Origin: an uncultured Eubacteriales bacterium
GTDB taxonomy: Bacteria; Bacillota; Clostridia; Peptostreptococcales; Anaerovoracaceae
Reading direction: 5' to 3'
Length of the DNA: 57,664 nt
Assembly (NCBI GenBank): GCA_900551415.1
Contig: URWB01000001.1
Coordinates: 1-57,664, forward strand
The notes beneath the pieces are model-generated. The model saw only the letters and a list, made by a program, of their open reading frames with translations. It made no database searches and was not told where the DNA came from. The position numbers and the translations under genes were made by a program. Shown here piece after piece: positions 43,274-51,400 of the stretch. Positions within the stretch are counted from its first letter, which is position 1. Every line of letters begins with the position of its first letter.

Positions 43274-44230
43274 ATGATATTTGAGAACACTTTTGAGAAT
43301 TTGACAAAGGAGCAGATCGACCTGCTCAACACGTATTTTGATGGCTATGACTATCAGTCCTCGAGTCATACTTATATCGCCAATTATATCTGGCGCAACA
43401 CGCATCAGATCAGCTGGCAGATTATCGGGGATTACCTGTGCATCGGGGCACTGGGCAATCTCGATCCGGAAGAGGATCCGCAGTATTTCATGTCTTTCCC
43501 GCTGACCAATACCGGCCGCTATGAGATATCAAAGCTGCGGGAAACGCTCCTTGCGGCGAAGGAGATTTTCACGGGGAACGGACAGAAACTGGAGCTGAGC
43601 CTGGTGCCGGAATCGCTGGTACCGCTGCTTACGGAATGTTTTCCCGAGGAGGGGGCGCTGTTCATCGAGCACGACCGGGATGATGACGACTACATCTACC
43701 TCAAGGAGGATCTGGTGAATCTGGCGGGGCGCAAGCTGCATACAAAGAAGAATCATCTTAACCAGTTTATGAAAAATTACGAGTTCACTTATGAAGAGGT
43801 GACGCCGGAGACGGTGCCGGAGGTTATGGCCTATATTGAGAGTAAGAACGCGTACAAGCTGGGTGAAACGCCGGAGGAGTGGAAGGAGATTCTGGAGCTC
43901 GAGACGGAGGCGATCCGCGAGCTTCTCAAGTTCGTGGGAAAAGGGCTTCTGACTGGCATGATTCGCATCCACGGCAAGATCGAGGCGGTGACGCTCGGGG
44001 AATTCGCGCGCACGAACAGCAAGGAAACGGTGCTGGTGCATGTAGAAAAGGCGGATGACCGCATCCGCGGCTTGTATCAGGCGATTAACCATGAGTTCTG
44101 TCTGCGCCTGCCGGAGGAAACGGTGTATGTCAACCGCGAGGAGGACATGGGGCTGGCAAATCTGCGTCTTGCCAAAATGTCCTACAAGCCTTGGAAACTG
44201 GCGCAAAAGTATACGGTTATTGTTAAATAA
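43274..44230 (+). CDS. DUF2156-family acyltransferase-like protein
   Basis: A 318-residue soluble protein of the DUF2156 (PF09924) family, related to the GNAT-like domain of lysyl-phosphatidylglycerol synthases. The LAGRKLHTKKNHLNQF block near residue 153 and an NREEDMGLANLRLAKMSYKP block near the C-terminus are typical; the second is the likely aminoacyl-tRNA or CoA-binding region. There are no membrane helices, so it is the stand-alone form. It sits 142 bp downstream of the hydrolase; the best supported start is the ATG at 43274, though a weak ribosome binding site (GAAAGG) is about 24 bases upstream. The reaction is unknown. Confidence 0.82.
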   Translation: MIFENTFENLTKEQIDLLNTYFDGYDYQSSSHTYIANYIWRNTHQISWQIIGDYLCIGALGNLDPEEDPQYFMSFPLTNTGRYEISKLRETLLAAKEIFTGNGQKLELSLVPESLVPLLTECFPEEGALFIEHDRDDDDYIYLKEDLVNLAGRKLHTKKNHLNQFMKNYEFTYEEVTPETVPEVMAYIESKNAYKLGETPEEWKEILELETEAIRELLKFVGKGLLTGMIRIHGKIEAVTLGEFARTNSKETVLVHVEKADDRIRGLYQAINHEFCLRLPEETVYVNREEDMGLANLRLAKMSYKPWKLAQKYTVIVK

Positions 44231-44315
44231 ACTACTTTTGGTGAGGGGCTTGTTTTTTAACCGAAATTTAGGTAAGATATACAGGAAGAGATGTACCTTA
44301 AAAAATACAAGAGAT

Positions 44316-44335
44316 TTCGTTAAAAAAATAACGAA
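44316..44335 (+). promoter_or_regulatory. Palindrome upstream of the thiolase gene
   Basis: TTCGTTA (44316-44322) and TAACGAA (44329-44335) separated by AAAAAA. It resembles the TTTCGTTAAAAAC core of the 33-bp repeats at 17880. It may be an operator or a weak terminator; it lies 86 bases before the ATG. Confidence 0.4.
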
Positions 44336-44421
44336 GCTTCTTGCATTTTGTGTTATTGTGTGATTAAATAATGATAAGTCAAAAAACCAAAGTATTATTT
44401 ATCTAAGGAGGATACATAAAA

Positions 44422-45600
44422 ATGAGAGAAGTTGTAATTGTGAGTGCAGCAAGAACACCAATCGGCAGTTTTGGCGGTTCCTTGAAGGATATCCCTACCA
44501 GAAAGTTAGGCGCTATCGCGATCAAAGGGGCCGTCGAAAGAGCAGGCATCAAGCCGGAAATGGTTGATGAAGTTATCATGGGCGCGGTTCTGCAGGGCGG
44601 CCTTGGTCAGAACGTCGCAAGACAAATGACACTGGACGCGGGTCTGCCGATCGAAGTACCGGCTATGACCATCAACAAGGTTTGCGGTTCCGGTCTGAGA
44701 GCTGTAGAACTGGCTGCGCAGATCATCAAAGCAGGCGATGCTGATATCATCGTAGCGGGCGGTGCGGAGAACATGTCCGCGACAGCTTACGCGATGCCGG
44801 CAGCAAGATGGGGCGCAAGAATGAACAACACCCAGATGGTTGATATGATGGTAAACGATGGTCTTTGGGACGCTTTCAACGGTTACCACATGGGTATCAC
44901 CGCTGAGAACGTTGCGGAACAGTGGGGCATCACCAGAGAACAGCTTGACGAGTTCTCTGTCATCTCCCAGAACAGAGCGGAAGCTGCGATTAAAGCAGGC
45001 AAGTTCAAAGATGAAATCGTTCCGGTAGAGATTCCGCAGAGAAAGGGTGACCCGATCATCTTCGATACAGACGAATTCCCGAAATTCGGCACAACCATCG
45101 AAAAGGTTGCGAAGTTAAAAGGCGCGTTCAAGAAGGACGGTATCGTAACCGCAGCAAACGCTTCCGGTATCAACGATGCAGGTGCTGCAGTTATCGTTAT
45201 GAGCAAGGAAAAAGCGGATGAATTAGGCATCAAGCCGCTTTGCACCATCAAGTCCTACGCTTCCGCAGGTGTTGATCCGTCCATCATGGGCGTTGGTCCG
45301 ATCCCGGCTTCCAAGAAGGCTCTGGACAAAGCAGGTCTGAAGATCGAGGACATCGACCTGGTAGAAGCAAACGAAGCATTCGCTGCACAGTCTCTGGCAG
45401 TCAGAAAGGACCTCAACTTAGATCCGGAAAAGACGAATGTCAACGGCGGCGCAATCGCAATCGGACACCCGATCGGCGCTTCCGGCTGCAGAATCCTCAT
45501 CACGCTGATTCACGAAATGATCAAGCAGGATTCCAAGTACGGTCTTGCAACGCTTTGCATCGGCGGCGGTATGGGAACTGCGTTAATCGTTGAAAGATAA
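44422..45600 (+). CDS. thlA: Acetyl-CoA C-acetyltransferase (thiolase)
   Basis: A 392-residue thiolase that condenses two acetyl-CoA to acetoacetyl-CoA, the first step toward butyrate-type products. Catalytic Cys88 is in NKVCGSGLRAVE. GGAENMSATAYAMP, the NEAFAAQSLAVRKD segment, the His of AIGHPIGASGC and the second Cys of CIGGGMGTALI are all present. The length is normal for the biosynthetic class. A TAAGGAGGATAC site is ideal for high expression. No hbd, crt or bcd gene is adjacent, so the rest of the pathway lies elsewhere. A strong terminator follows. Confidence 0.95.
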   Translation: MREVVIVSAARTPIGSFGGSLKDIPTRKLGAIAIKGAVERAGIKPEMVDEVIMGAVLQGGLGQNVARQMTLDAGLPIEVPAMTINKVCGSGLRAVELAAQIIKAGDADIIVAGGAENMSATAYAMPAARWGARMNNTQMVDMMVNDGLWDAFNGYHMGITAENVAEQWGITREQLDEFSVISQNRAEAAIKAGKFKDEIVPVEIPQRKGDPIIFDTDEFPKFGTTIEKVAKLKGAFKKDGIVTAANASGINDAGAAVIVMSKEKADELGIKPLCTIKSYASAGVDPSIMGVGPIPASKKALDKAGLKIEDIDLVEANEAFAAQSLAVRKDLNLDPEKTNVNGGAIAIGHPIGASGCRILITLIHEMIKQDSKYGLATLCIGGGMGTALIVER

Positions 45601-45643
45601 GCAGACTGATCATATCAGATTCTTAATTTAAGACAATTATATA

Positions 45644-45694
45644 AAAGACCGAAAGGCGGGAAACAGACAGAACCCTGCTTTTCGGTCTTTTTTT
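45644..45694 (+). terminator. thlA intrinsic terminator
   Basis: AAAGACCGAAA at 45644-45654 pairs with TTTTCGGTCTTT ending at 45690; a T run extends to 45694. Confidence 0.88.
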
Positions 45695-45697
45695 ATG

Positions 45698-45820
45698 ATG
45701 CAGGAAATATCGCACAGCGATATTTTCGGAATCACGACAAAAACACCTTACGAAGCGGCGCTCATGGGTGAGCGCCATGTGCGCATGGAAATCTCAGATT
45801 TCGATATGCGCACTTTTGTC
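45698..45820 (+). repeat. Three-hairpin dispersed repeat, copy B
   Basis: The most complete copy. Hairpin 1 is GGAAATATCGC-aca-GCGATATTT. The core AATCACGACAAAAACACC follows. Hairpin 2 is GGCGCTCA (45757-45764) with TGAGCGCC (45769-45776). Hairpin 3 is GTGCGCAT/ATGCGCAC enclosing AAATCT/AGATTT. It ends CTTTTGTC. It starts right after the thiolase terminator. Confidence 0.85.
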
Positions 45821-45855
45821 TTTATTCCGGAAATTTCCGGTATCCACAGGTTTCG

Positions 45856-46884
45856 TTACGTGCGTGCTTGCCGTTTGTCATCCTCATTGGAGTCGAGCCA
45901 TGCCATCGTATCCCGAAGACTTGCCGCGAGGGAACGCGGCGCGTAACCGAACGCCTCCGCAGCCTTTTGATGTGAGAAAAAACCGTTGGAAGCCAGAACT
46001 TTGACAGAATACGGTGTGAAAAACGGTTTTTGCCCTTTGGCAAGACTCATTTTTTCAAAGAGCGGCGCAAGGCGCATTGCGGAACGCGGCGACAGGAAGA
46101 TTCGGGGAAGTCTGTAGTCTGTGTTGTGTCTTGCGAGCATAAGAATTTCCCGAATCGTGGCATAATGACCGGAGAGGATGTAGCTTTCGCCGGACGCGCC
46201 TCTTTCGGCGCAGGCAAGAATCCCCTCCGCGACGTCCCGTACATCGACAAAATCATAACCGCCGCGCACTGCTGCCGGAAGACAATGACGGCGAAAGGCA
46301 AGCAGAAGACGGGTGATCGCTCCGCCCGCGACGTCTCCCGGACCGATCATGCCGGACGGCAGCACGATGCTGGCAGGCAGTCCGCGCCTGGCGGCATCGA
46401 GGACAAAACCGGCCGCGAAGGACTTGCTTTTTGCGTAAGGTCCGTCCGCCCTCCGCATGGCGTAACCAGCTGCCTCTGTGATGACCTCGCCGCGCGGTCT
46501 TTCGGCAAGTGCGTGAACAGAGCAGACGTAGACCAGCTTCGCGATGTGATAGGCAAGACAGAAGTCTGTGATATTCTTCGTCCCGCGGATATTCACCTGA
46601 TACAGTTCCTTCGGCGGGCGCGTCGCTACGGAGATCATGCCTGCGCAATGGATCAGACAGGTACGACGCGGTTCCTGTATGGTATCGAAAAAAGCCTGCA
46701 GGGAAGCTTTGTCGGTAACATCGCCGAAGATCGGTTCCACGGCAGCAGGCAGCTCCGCGCGCAGCGGATCATCTGCGAGTACCAGAGCCGTCACGCGAGC
46801 GCCGCTTTTGATGAGCCGCTCTGTGAGGGTTTTTCCCAAAAATCCGGTGGCGCCGGTGATAAGATAGTGATCGTACATCGTCAT
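45856..46884 (-). CDS. NAD(P)-dependent sugar-nucleotide-epimerase-like SDR protein
   Basis: A 342-residue extended short-chain dehydrogenase. The Rossmann loop GATGFLGK is at residues 11-18, HCAGMIS near 84, the catalytic YAKSK (YxxxK) near 150, and PSGMIGPGD near 176. The last ~60 residues form a variable lid. The substrate (sugar nucleotide, dihydroflavonol-like or other) is not predictable. The ATG at 46884 follows GGGAGG at 7 bases. The gene stands alone, opposite to its neighbours, between two direct copies (B and C) of the three-hairpin repeat, which suggests insertion as a cassette or chance nearby repeats. Confidence 0.85.
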   Translation of the reverse strand: MTMYDHYLITGATGFLGKTLTERLIKSGARVTALVLADDPLRAELPAAVEPIFGDVTDKASLQAFFDTIQEPRRTCLIHCAGMISVATRPPKELYQVNIRGTKNITDFCLAYHIAKLVYVCSVHALAERPRGEVITEAAGYAMRRADGPYAKSKSFAAGFVLDAARRGLPASIVLPSGMIGPGDVAGGAITRLLLAFRRHCLPAAVRGGYDFVDVRDVAEGILACAERGASGESYILSGHYATIREILMLARHNTDYRLPRIFLSPRSAMRLAPLFEKMSLAKGQKPFFTPYSVKVLASNGFFSHQKAAEAFGYAPRSLAASLRDTMAWLDSNEDDKRQART

Positions 46885-46912
46885 GGTGAGTCCTCCCTTC
46901 TTTTTTATGTTT

Positions 46913-47052
46913 ATGCATGGAAATATCGCTGTGCGATATTTCCGGAATCACGACAAAAGCACCTTGCGAAGCGCCTGTCATGCATGGCAGGCATGTATGC
47001 AAAGGAATCGCAGGTTTCGTCATGCACGCGTTCGTGCTTTCCCTGCTTTTGT
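46913..47052 (+). repeat. Three-hairpin dispersed repeat, copy C
   Basis: Hairpin 1 is perfect: GGAAATATCGC (46919-46929) and its complement around TGT. The core AATCACGACAAAAGCACC follows. Hairpin 2 is GCCTGTCAT/ATGGCAGGC. Hairpin 3 is altered (GCATGTATGC...GTCATGCACGC). The tail is TGCTTTTGTG. It lies just upstream of the SDR start. Confidence 0.82.
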
Positions 47053-47105
47053 GTGGGGTCTTAACCGTATTATACCCTTTTGCGGCAAATCGGTACAAGG
47101 AATGA

Positions 47106-47397
47106 GGGAGGAACCGCAAAAAACAGGGAGCAAAAGAAGAAAACCAGGGGTGACAGCGATTCACCCCTGTCAATTTCACCCCGCGGTCACCCGCAATGTC
47201 ACCCGCGGGTCATCTTGTACGGGAACTCATTTCTTGTTAAAGTGGATTCGAAAGGCGATTCGGCCGGACACGCGGAAGGTTGCCCTGGGATCCGATTCCT
47301 TAGGTACCTGCTGTGAAACAGCCTAAATCGCCGCAAAAGCTTGATTCATTCATTCACGCACTAATCTTTATTTGTTTTCCTAAAGGAGGAAATGATT
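47106..47397 (+). other. Gene-free spacer before nhaC with palindromes
   Basis: 292 bases with no credible gene. GGGGTGA (47147-47153) pairs with TCACCCC (47161-47167). ACCCGCGGGT (47201-47210) is a perfect palindrome within repeated TCACCC words. No clear terminator or -10/-35 pair was identified. The nhaC ribosome binding site is at 47382-47389. Confidence 0.4.
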
Positions 47398-48888
47398 ATG
47401 GGTAAAAAAATTCCTATGTGGCAGACTTTGCTGGTTATGTTGGCCATGATTGGCTTACTGATGTGGTCGATTATTAAGGATACCGGAGGGGAACCTCACA
47501 TCGCGTTGATTCTCGCGGCGGCCTTTGCCGGCATTATTGCGGTTCTGAACGGGTGGAAATGGGCATATCTGGAACAGGGTATCTTGGCCTCGATTAACCG
47601 TTCCATGCAGGCAATCCTGATCCTCGCGATTCTGGGCGCGATCATCGCGTCCTGGATGGCAGCCGGTACGATTCCTTCGATGATGTATTATGGTATTAAA
47701 ATCATCAGTCCAAAGGTATTCCTGGTAACCGGCTGTATTCTTTGCAGTATCGTATCTTTAGCGACAGGGTCGTCCTGGTCAACAGCCGGTTCCATCGGTG
47801 TTGCGCTGATGGGTGTCGGTACGGCACTCGGTTTCCCACCGGCGATGACAGCCGGCGCGGTCGTATCCGGCGCGTATTTCGGTGACAAGATGTCGCCGCT
47901 TTCCGATACGACCAACCTCGCTCCGGCCATGGCAGGCGCGACACTGTTCAAGCATATCAAGCACATGATCTACACAACCGGAACTTCTTTGATTATCGCG
48001 TTGATTGTCTACGTTGTTATGGGACTGATGTACGCGTCAAAAAATGAACCGGACATGACTGTGATGAACGATATTCTTAATTTCATCGCGGATTCATCCA
48101 ATATCAGTGTGCTGACGCTGATCCCACCGGCCTTCGTTATCACCGCGGTAGCGTTGAAGCTTCCGGCAATTCCGTCGCTGGTCTGCGGCGCGATGCTTGG
48201 TGTTCCACTGATGTTCTACAACCACGTGGCGATCGAAACGGTTTTGGAGGACAAGGTTATCAACAATATGTTCAGCATTCTCAATAACGGAATTTCCCTG
48301 GGTGTTGTTCCGGAGGACGCGAGTCCGGTTATCGCGGAACTGGCAGAACTGCTTTCGTCCAGCGGTATGCAGGGCATGATGTGGACCATTTCCATCATTC
48401 TTTCCGCGATGTGCTTCGGCGGTATTCTTGACTGTACCGGCATGATGGCATCGGTAGCGGCAATCTTCCTGAAAGTCGCAAAGGGCAGAGGCGGTCTGGT
48501 GCTTTCCACGAACCTGATGGCAATTCTGACGAACGCGGTTTGCTGCGACCAGTACCTGGCACTGGTACTCCCGGGCAGAATGTTCAAAGAAGCCTTCGAG
48601 GACATGAGACTGAAGCCGGAAAATCTGTCGAGATGTCTGGAAGACTCCGGTACGCTGACTTCTAACTTCTTCGGTTGGAACACCTGCGGCGCGACGATGA
48701 GAAACTTCCTTGGCATCGACTCCAGCTACATCCCTTACGCGGTTCTGAACTGGGTAAATCCGATTATTTCGGTTATTTTCGGATACACCGGCATCACCAT
48801 GACAAAGATGACGGAAGAAGAGTATCAGAAGATCTTACAGGAAAGAGAAGAAGAAAAGGCTGCGGCACTCAAGGCTCTGGAGGCTTAA
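47398..48888 (+). CDS. nhaC: Na+/H+ antiporter, NhaC family
   Basis: A 496-residue integral membrane antiporter with about twelve hydrophobic segments. The ATG at 47398 lies 8 bases after AAAGGAGG; the upstream ATG at 47392 is too close to that site. Conserved parts include SLATGSSWSTAGSIGVALMG, GAVVSGAYFGDKMSPLSDTTNL (charged ion-binding residues) and TSNFFGWNTCGATM near the end. Members exchange Na+ for H+ and may also carry carboxylates (malate/lactate type). A Na+-based economy would fit an Rnf Na+ pump, though ion specificity is not readable. It stands alone; a hairpin follows 67 bases downstream. Confidence 0.9.
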   Translation: MGKKIPMWQTLLVMLAMIGLLMWSIIKDTGGEPHIALILAAAFAGIIAVLNGWKWAYLEQGILASINRSMQAILILAILGAIIASWMAAGTIPSMMYYGIKIISPKVFLVTGCILCSIVSLATGSSWSTAGSIGVALMGVGTALGFPPAMTAGAVVSGAYFGDKMSPLSDTTNLAPAMAGATLFKHIKHMIYTTGTSLIIALIVYVVMGLMYASKNEPDMTVMNDILNFIADSSNISVLTLIPPAFVITAVALKLPAIPSLVCGAMLGVPLMFYNHVAIETVLEDKVINNMFSILNNGISLGVVPEDASPVIAELAELLSSSGMQGMMWTISIILSAMCFGGILDCTGMMASVAAIFLKVAKGRGGLVLSTNLMAILTNAVCCDQYLALVLPGRMFKEAFEDMRLKPENLSRCLEDSGTLTSNFFGWNTCGATMRNFLGIDSSYIPYAVLNWVNPIISVIFGYTGITMTKMTEEEYQKILQEREEEKAAALKALEA

Positions 48889-48955
48889 GACGCGTCATAA
48901 TAATTATGGTTGAGAGGACGAGAGTCCTTCTTAATAACGAAGTGAATGAATAAAG

Positions 48956-48989
48956 ACCGAAAAGGGCGCCGCAAGGCGCTCTTTTCGGT
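48956..48989. terminator. Hairpin after nhaC
   Basis: Fifteen-base arms, ACCGAAAAGGGCGCC and its complement (one G-T pair), loop GCAA. There is no T run on the plus strand, so efficiency is uncertain. Confidence 0.55.
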
Positions 48990-49031
48990 GCGATCGCGAG
49001 CCGCCGCGTGAAAGAAAGGCGAGGGGGTCAA

Positions 49032-49119
49032 GGACGCGCGGATTTTGCGCGCGTCCGGCTTCGCGACGCGGGGCGCGAGGGACAGTTGCCGCGTTTTCGC
49101 GGCGGCTGTCCCTCGTTTT
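49032..49119. terminator. Two further hairpins in the nhaC-luxR spacer
   Basis: GGACGCGCG (49032) with CGCGCGTCC (ending 49056), and a 17-bp stem starting GAGGGACAGTTG (49077) and ending at 49114 followed by TTTT. The second works as an intrinsic terminator. The rest of 48889-49316 holds no gene. Confidence 0.6.
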
Positions 49120-49316
49120 GCGCTCTGTGGGAAAGCGCGGGAGATGGCGGGCATGGGACGAAAAACGTAAAACAGGGACGAATGTGGAAGAAAAATACGT
49201 GCAGGCATGTTAAAATAGTTCTAAAGAGTATATTTGCAAGGCACTTGAAGAGGAATGAATGATGAGAAGGCGCTCACACGCGCCGGAAAATCGCTGCTGA
49301 TGAGGAGGTGGAATGG

Positions 49317-50240
49317 ATGGAACATGCGATCGCGCTTGCATATCTGATTTCCTGTCTGCTGCTGGCGGCATCCTTTCCAATCGTACTGATCCGAAAAAAC
49401 CAGAACGGTACGGAGGACGTCTTTTTCGCGCATATTCAGGGTTTCCTTTTGCTCGCGCTACTGTTTAATATGATGCTGCATTATTACCAGACCGTATTTG
49501 CGTCTACGCAGCGGGATACTCCTTTGATGTTCTGCAATCTTCTGTGCGATCTTTGCGTTTTTTTCTGGATTGAAATGCAGCGCTGTGTTGTCACAAGCCG
49601 GCTGGGAAGTATGGTGCGAAAGCTGTGCCGCCTGTATCTGATCACGTATTTGAGCGTATGGATTCTGGCGAATACGCCGCAGCTGCCGGACAAAATCGTA
49701 CTGTGCTATCTGGAGCTGCTCCTGCTGCTGTTTTTGTTGCTCCATGTCATCGCCTCAGGATTTGAACAGCTTCGGGGAAAATCCGCCGATCAATTATTTT
49801 TGCTGTACAGCATCGCGGTCAGCCTGCTGCTGCTCGCAGATTACGCGAGCTATATGTTTCATCCCCGCGGAGCGACCCCGCACACGCACCTGACCATCTG
49901 GTTTTGGGGGCTGATCGCCGCCCTGACCTTCGGACTGAGCCTGTATAAAGGGATTATGGCACCGGAGGCGCGGCCTGCGCGGGCGGCAGGAGAAACAGGA
50001 GAAAATTCGGAAACATCCGATTTTGAAACCGCGCTGCAGGCGGTAAAAAGGGATTTTGGCTTGACAGAACGGGAACTGGAGATTCTTCGGGCTTTCTCCT
50101 TTGAACATACGAACGCGAAGATCGCGGAGGAACTTTTTATCAGTGAAAATACCGTCAAGACACATATTCGCAGGATGTTCGGCAAGATGCAGTGCGGCAG
50201 CCGCGGAGAAGCGATCGAGGAAGTCAGGAAGCGTATGTAA
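49317..50240 (+). CDS. Membrane-bound LuxR-type regulator
   Basis: A 307-residue protein. Six or seven hydrophobic helices cover about residues 1-220, including LALLFNMMLHYYQTVF and LLLLLFLLLHVIASGFEQL. A short polar linker leads to the C-terminal LuxR helix-turn-helix: LTERELEILRAFSFEHTNAK then IAEELFISENTVKTHIRRM. The ATG at 49317 follows GAGGAGG at 8 bases. It therefore looks like a one-component membrane sensor that binds DNA. A stand-alone RNA candidate and a LytTR/GHKL pair follow. The signal and targets are unknown. Confidence 0.83.
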   Translation: MEHAIALAYLISCLLLAASFPIVLIRKNQNGTEDVFFAHIQGFLLLALLFNMMLHYYQTVFASTQRDTPLMFCNLLCDLCVFFWIEMQRCVVTSRLGSMVRKLCRLYLITYLSVWILANTPQLPDKIVLCYLELLLLLFLLLHVIASGFEQLRGKSADQLFLLYSIAVSLLLLADYASYMFHPRGATPHTHLTIWFWGLIAALTFGLSLYKGIMAPEARPARAAGETGENSETSDFETALQAVKRDFGLTERELEILRAFSFEHTNAKIAEELFISENTVKTHIRRMFGKMQCGSRGEAIEEVRKRM

Positions 50241-50304
50241 AGCTCCGGCGGGAAGGCTTTAGGTTTGTGGGAGGAATGGCGCGATTCAGGGATAAACCGC
50301 GCTT

Positions 50305-50331
50305 TTGATATGGCCCGCATGAAGGTATAAT
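50305..50331 (+). promoter_or_regulatory. Promoter of the small RNA candidate
   Basis: TTGATA at 50305-50310 and consensus TATAAT at 50326-50331 with a 15-bp spacer (slightly short). No reading frame follows before the terminator at 50484. Confidence 0.6.
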
Positions 50332-50337
50332 ATAGAT

Positions 50338-50502
50338 AGAGGATGATTCAGCCATGCGAATGAATGATCCGACACTCCTTGTAAGCAGGTGATGCAAACT
50401 GCGGTTTGCGGCCCATAGATTGGAAACCGCCTGCCTGCTGACCCCTTCAGTGGGCAGCGGTTTCTGGTGTATGACCTTCGGTGCTCCCACGCGGGAGTTT
50501 TT
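50338..50502 (+). ncRNA. Candidate structured small RNA (~165 nt)
   Basis: It starts about 7 bases after a promoter and ends with GCTCCC-acgc-GGGAG and TTTTT (50484-50502). AAACCGC at 50424-50430 can pair either with GCGGTTT at 50401-50407 or with GCGGTTT at 50457-50463; these are mutually exclusive helices. AGCAGG (about 50384) pairs with CCTGCT (about 50434). No protein frame is evident. It lies alone between the LuxR and LytTR genes; a second promoter-like stretch follows. A 6S-like RNA or a riboswitch-like switch are both possible; neither is proven. Confidence 0.6.
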
Positions 50503-50620
50503 GTAGCAGAAAGAAAAGGGATAAAAACAAAAAAACAGGGATGAATGTGTAAAAAGAAAGTGTAGACAGCCTCAGCATTTTAAGGTAAGATAGAAAAAAT
50601 GCGAAAAAGGAGGGATAGCC

Positions 50621-51382
50621 ATGAGAGTCGCGATTGTAGACGATGATAAGCGCGAACAGAAGAAGCTGGAAGAAAAACTGGAGATTGTCAGCGACATTCT
50701 GCATGTGCGGATCCTCCATCAAAAGTTCAGTTCGGGTGAAGAATTCCTGGCGGCAGTAAAAAAAGGAGAGATCTTTGATGTCGTGTTGATGGATATTTAT
50801 ATGCGGGAAGGCTTAAGCGGCATTGAAACCGCAGCGCTCATGCGGCAAAACACCATGAATAATATCCTGATCTTTGTGACCTCCAGCGATGAGCATATGG
50901 CAGAAGCCTTTCCATACCATCCGTTCGACTATATTACCAAACCGATCGCGGACGGTGAGATTCTGCGCGTGATGAGAGATGTGGCGAAAGTCCTTTCGGA
51001 AATCGAAAGCTATCTTGCGCTCGACGCGGGGAAGTACACCATCTATTTTTTACACTCCGAAATCCTGTACATTACGGCGGACGCGAATTATTGCGTGGTG
51101 CATGCCAAAGAGGAAACCTGCAGGGTACGGATCACCTTCCAGAAGTTTGAGGAAATGCTGGCGGAGGATACGCGCTTCTGCACGATCAACCGCGGGATTC
51201 TGGTGAACCTGGATGAGATCACTTCCATGCAGAATGGCATCTGCAGGATCAGCAACGGAGAAACTTTTCCGATCAACGCGCGCAGAAAGAGTGAGATCCA
51301 AGACGTTTTTACAAAATACCGGTTTATGCAAAGGCGGAAAAGGCTGGCTCAAATGCCGCAGGCACCGCTTGAAGAATCCTGA
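50621..51382 (+). CDS. LytTR-family response regulator
   Basis: A 253-residue AgrA/LytR-type regulator. The receiver domain has VAIVDDDK (acid pocket), VVLMDIYMRE (phospho-acceptor Asp near residue 59), a Thr/Ser switch in IFVTSSDE and ITKP Lys near residue 107. The LytTR DNA-binding domain covers about 130-240 (ILYITADANYCVVHAKEETC, FCTINRGILVNLDEI). The ATG at 50621 follows AGGAGGGATAGCC. The kinase gene starts 18 bp after the stop, so the pair is one unit. Confidence 0.93.
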   Translation: MRVAIVDDDKREQKKLEEKLEIVSDILHVRILHQKFSSGEEFLAAVKKGEIFDVVLMDIYMREGLSGIETAALMRQNTMNNILIFVTSSDEHMAEAFPYHPFDYITKPIADGEILRVMRDVAKVLSEIESYLALDAGKYTIYFLHSEILYITADANYCVVHAKEETCRVRITFQKFEEMLAEDTRFCTINRGILVNLDEITSMQNGICRISNGETFPINARRKSEIQDVFTKYRFMQRRKRLAQMPQAPLEES

Positions 51383-51400
51383 AGAAAGGCAGAAATCGCG

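Noticed and set aside
50338..50502. T-box or SRP RNA
   Set aside because: No GGGTGG..CCGCG antiterminator and no GGAAGCAGCC SRP motif are present.
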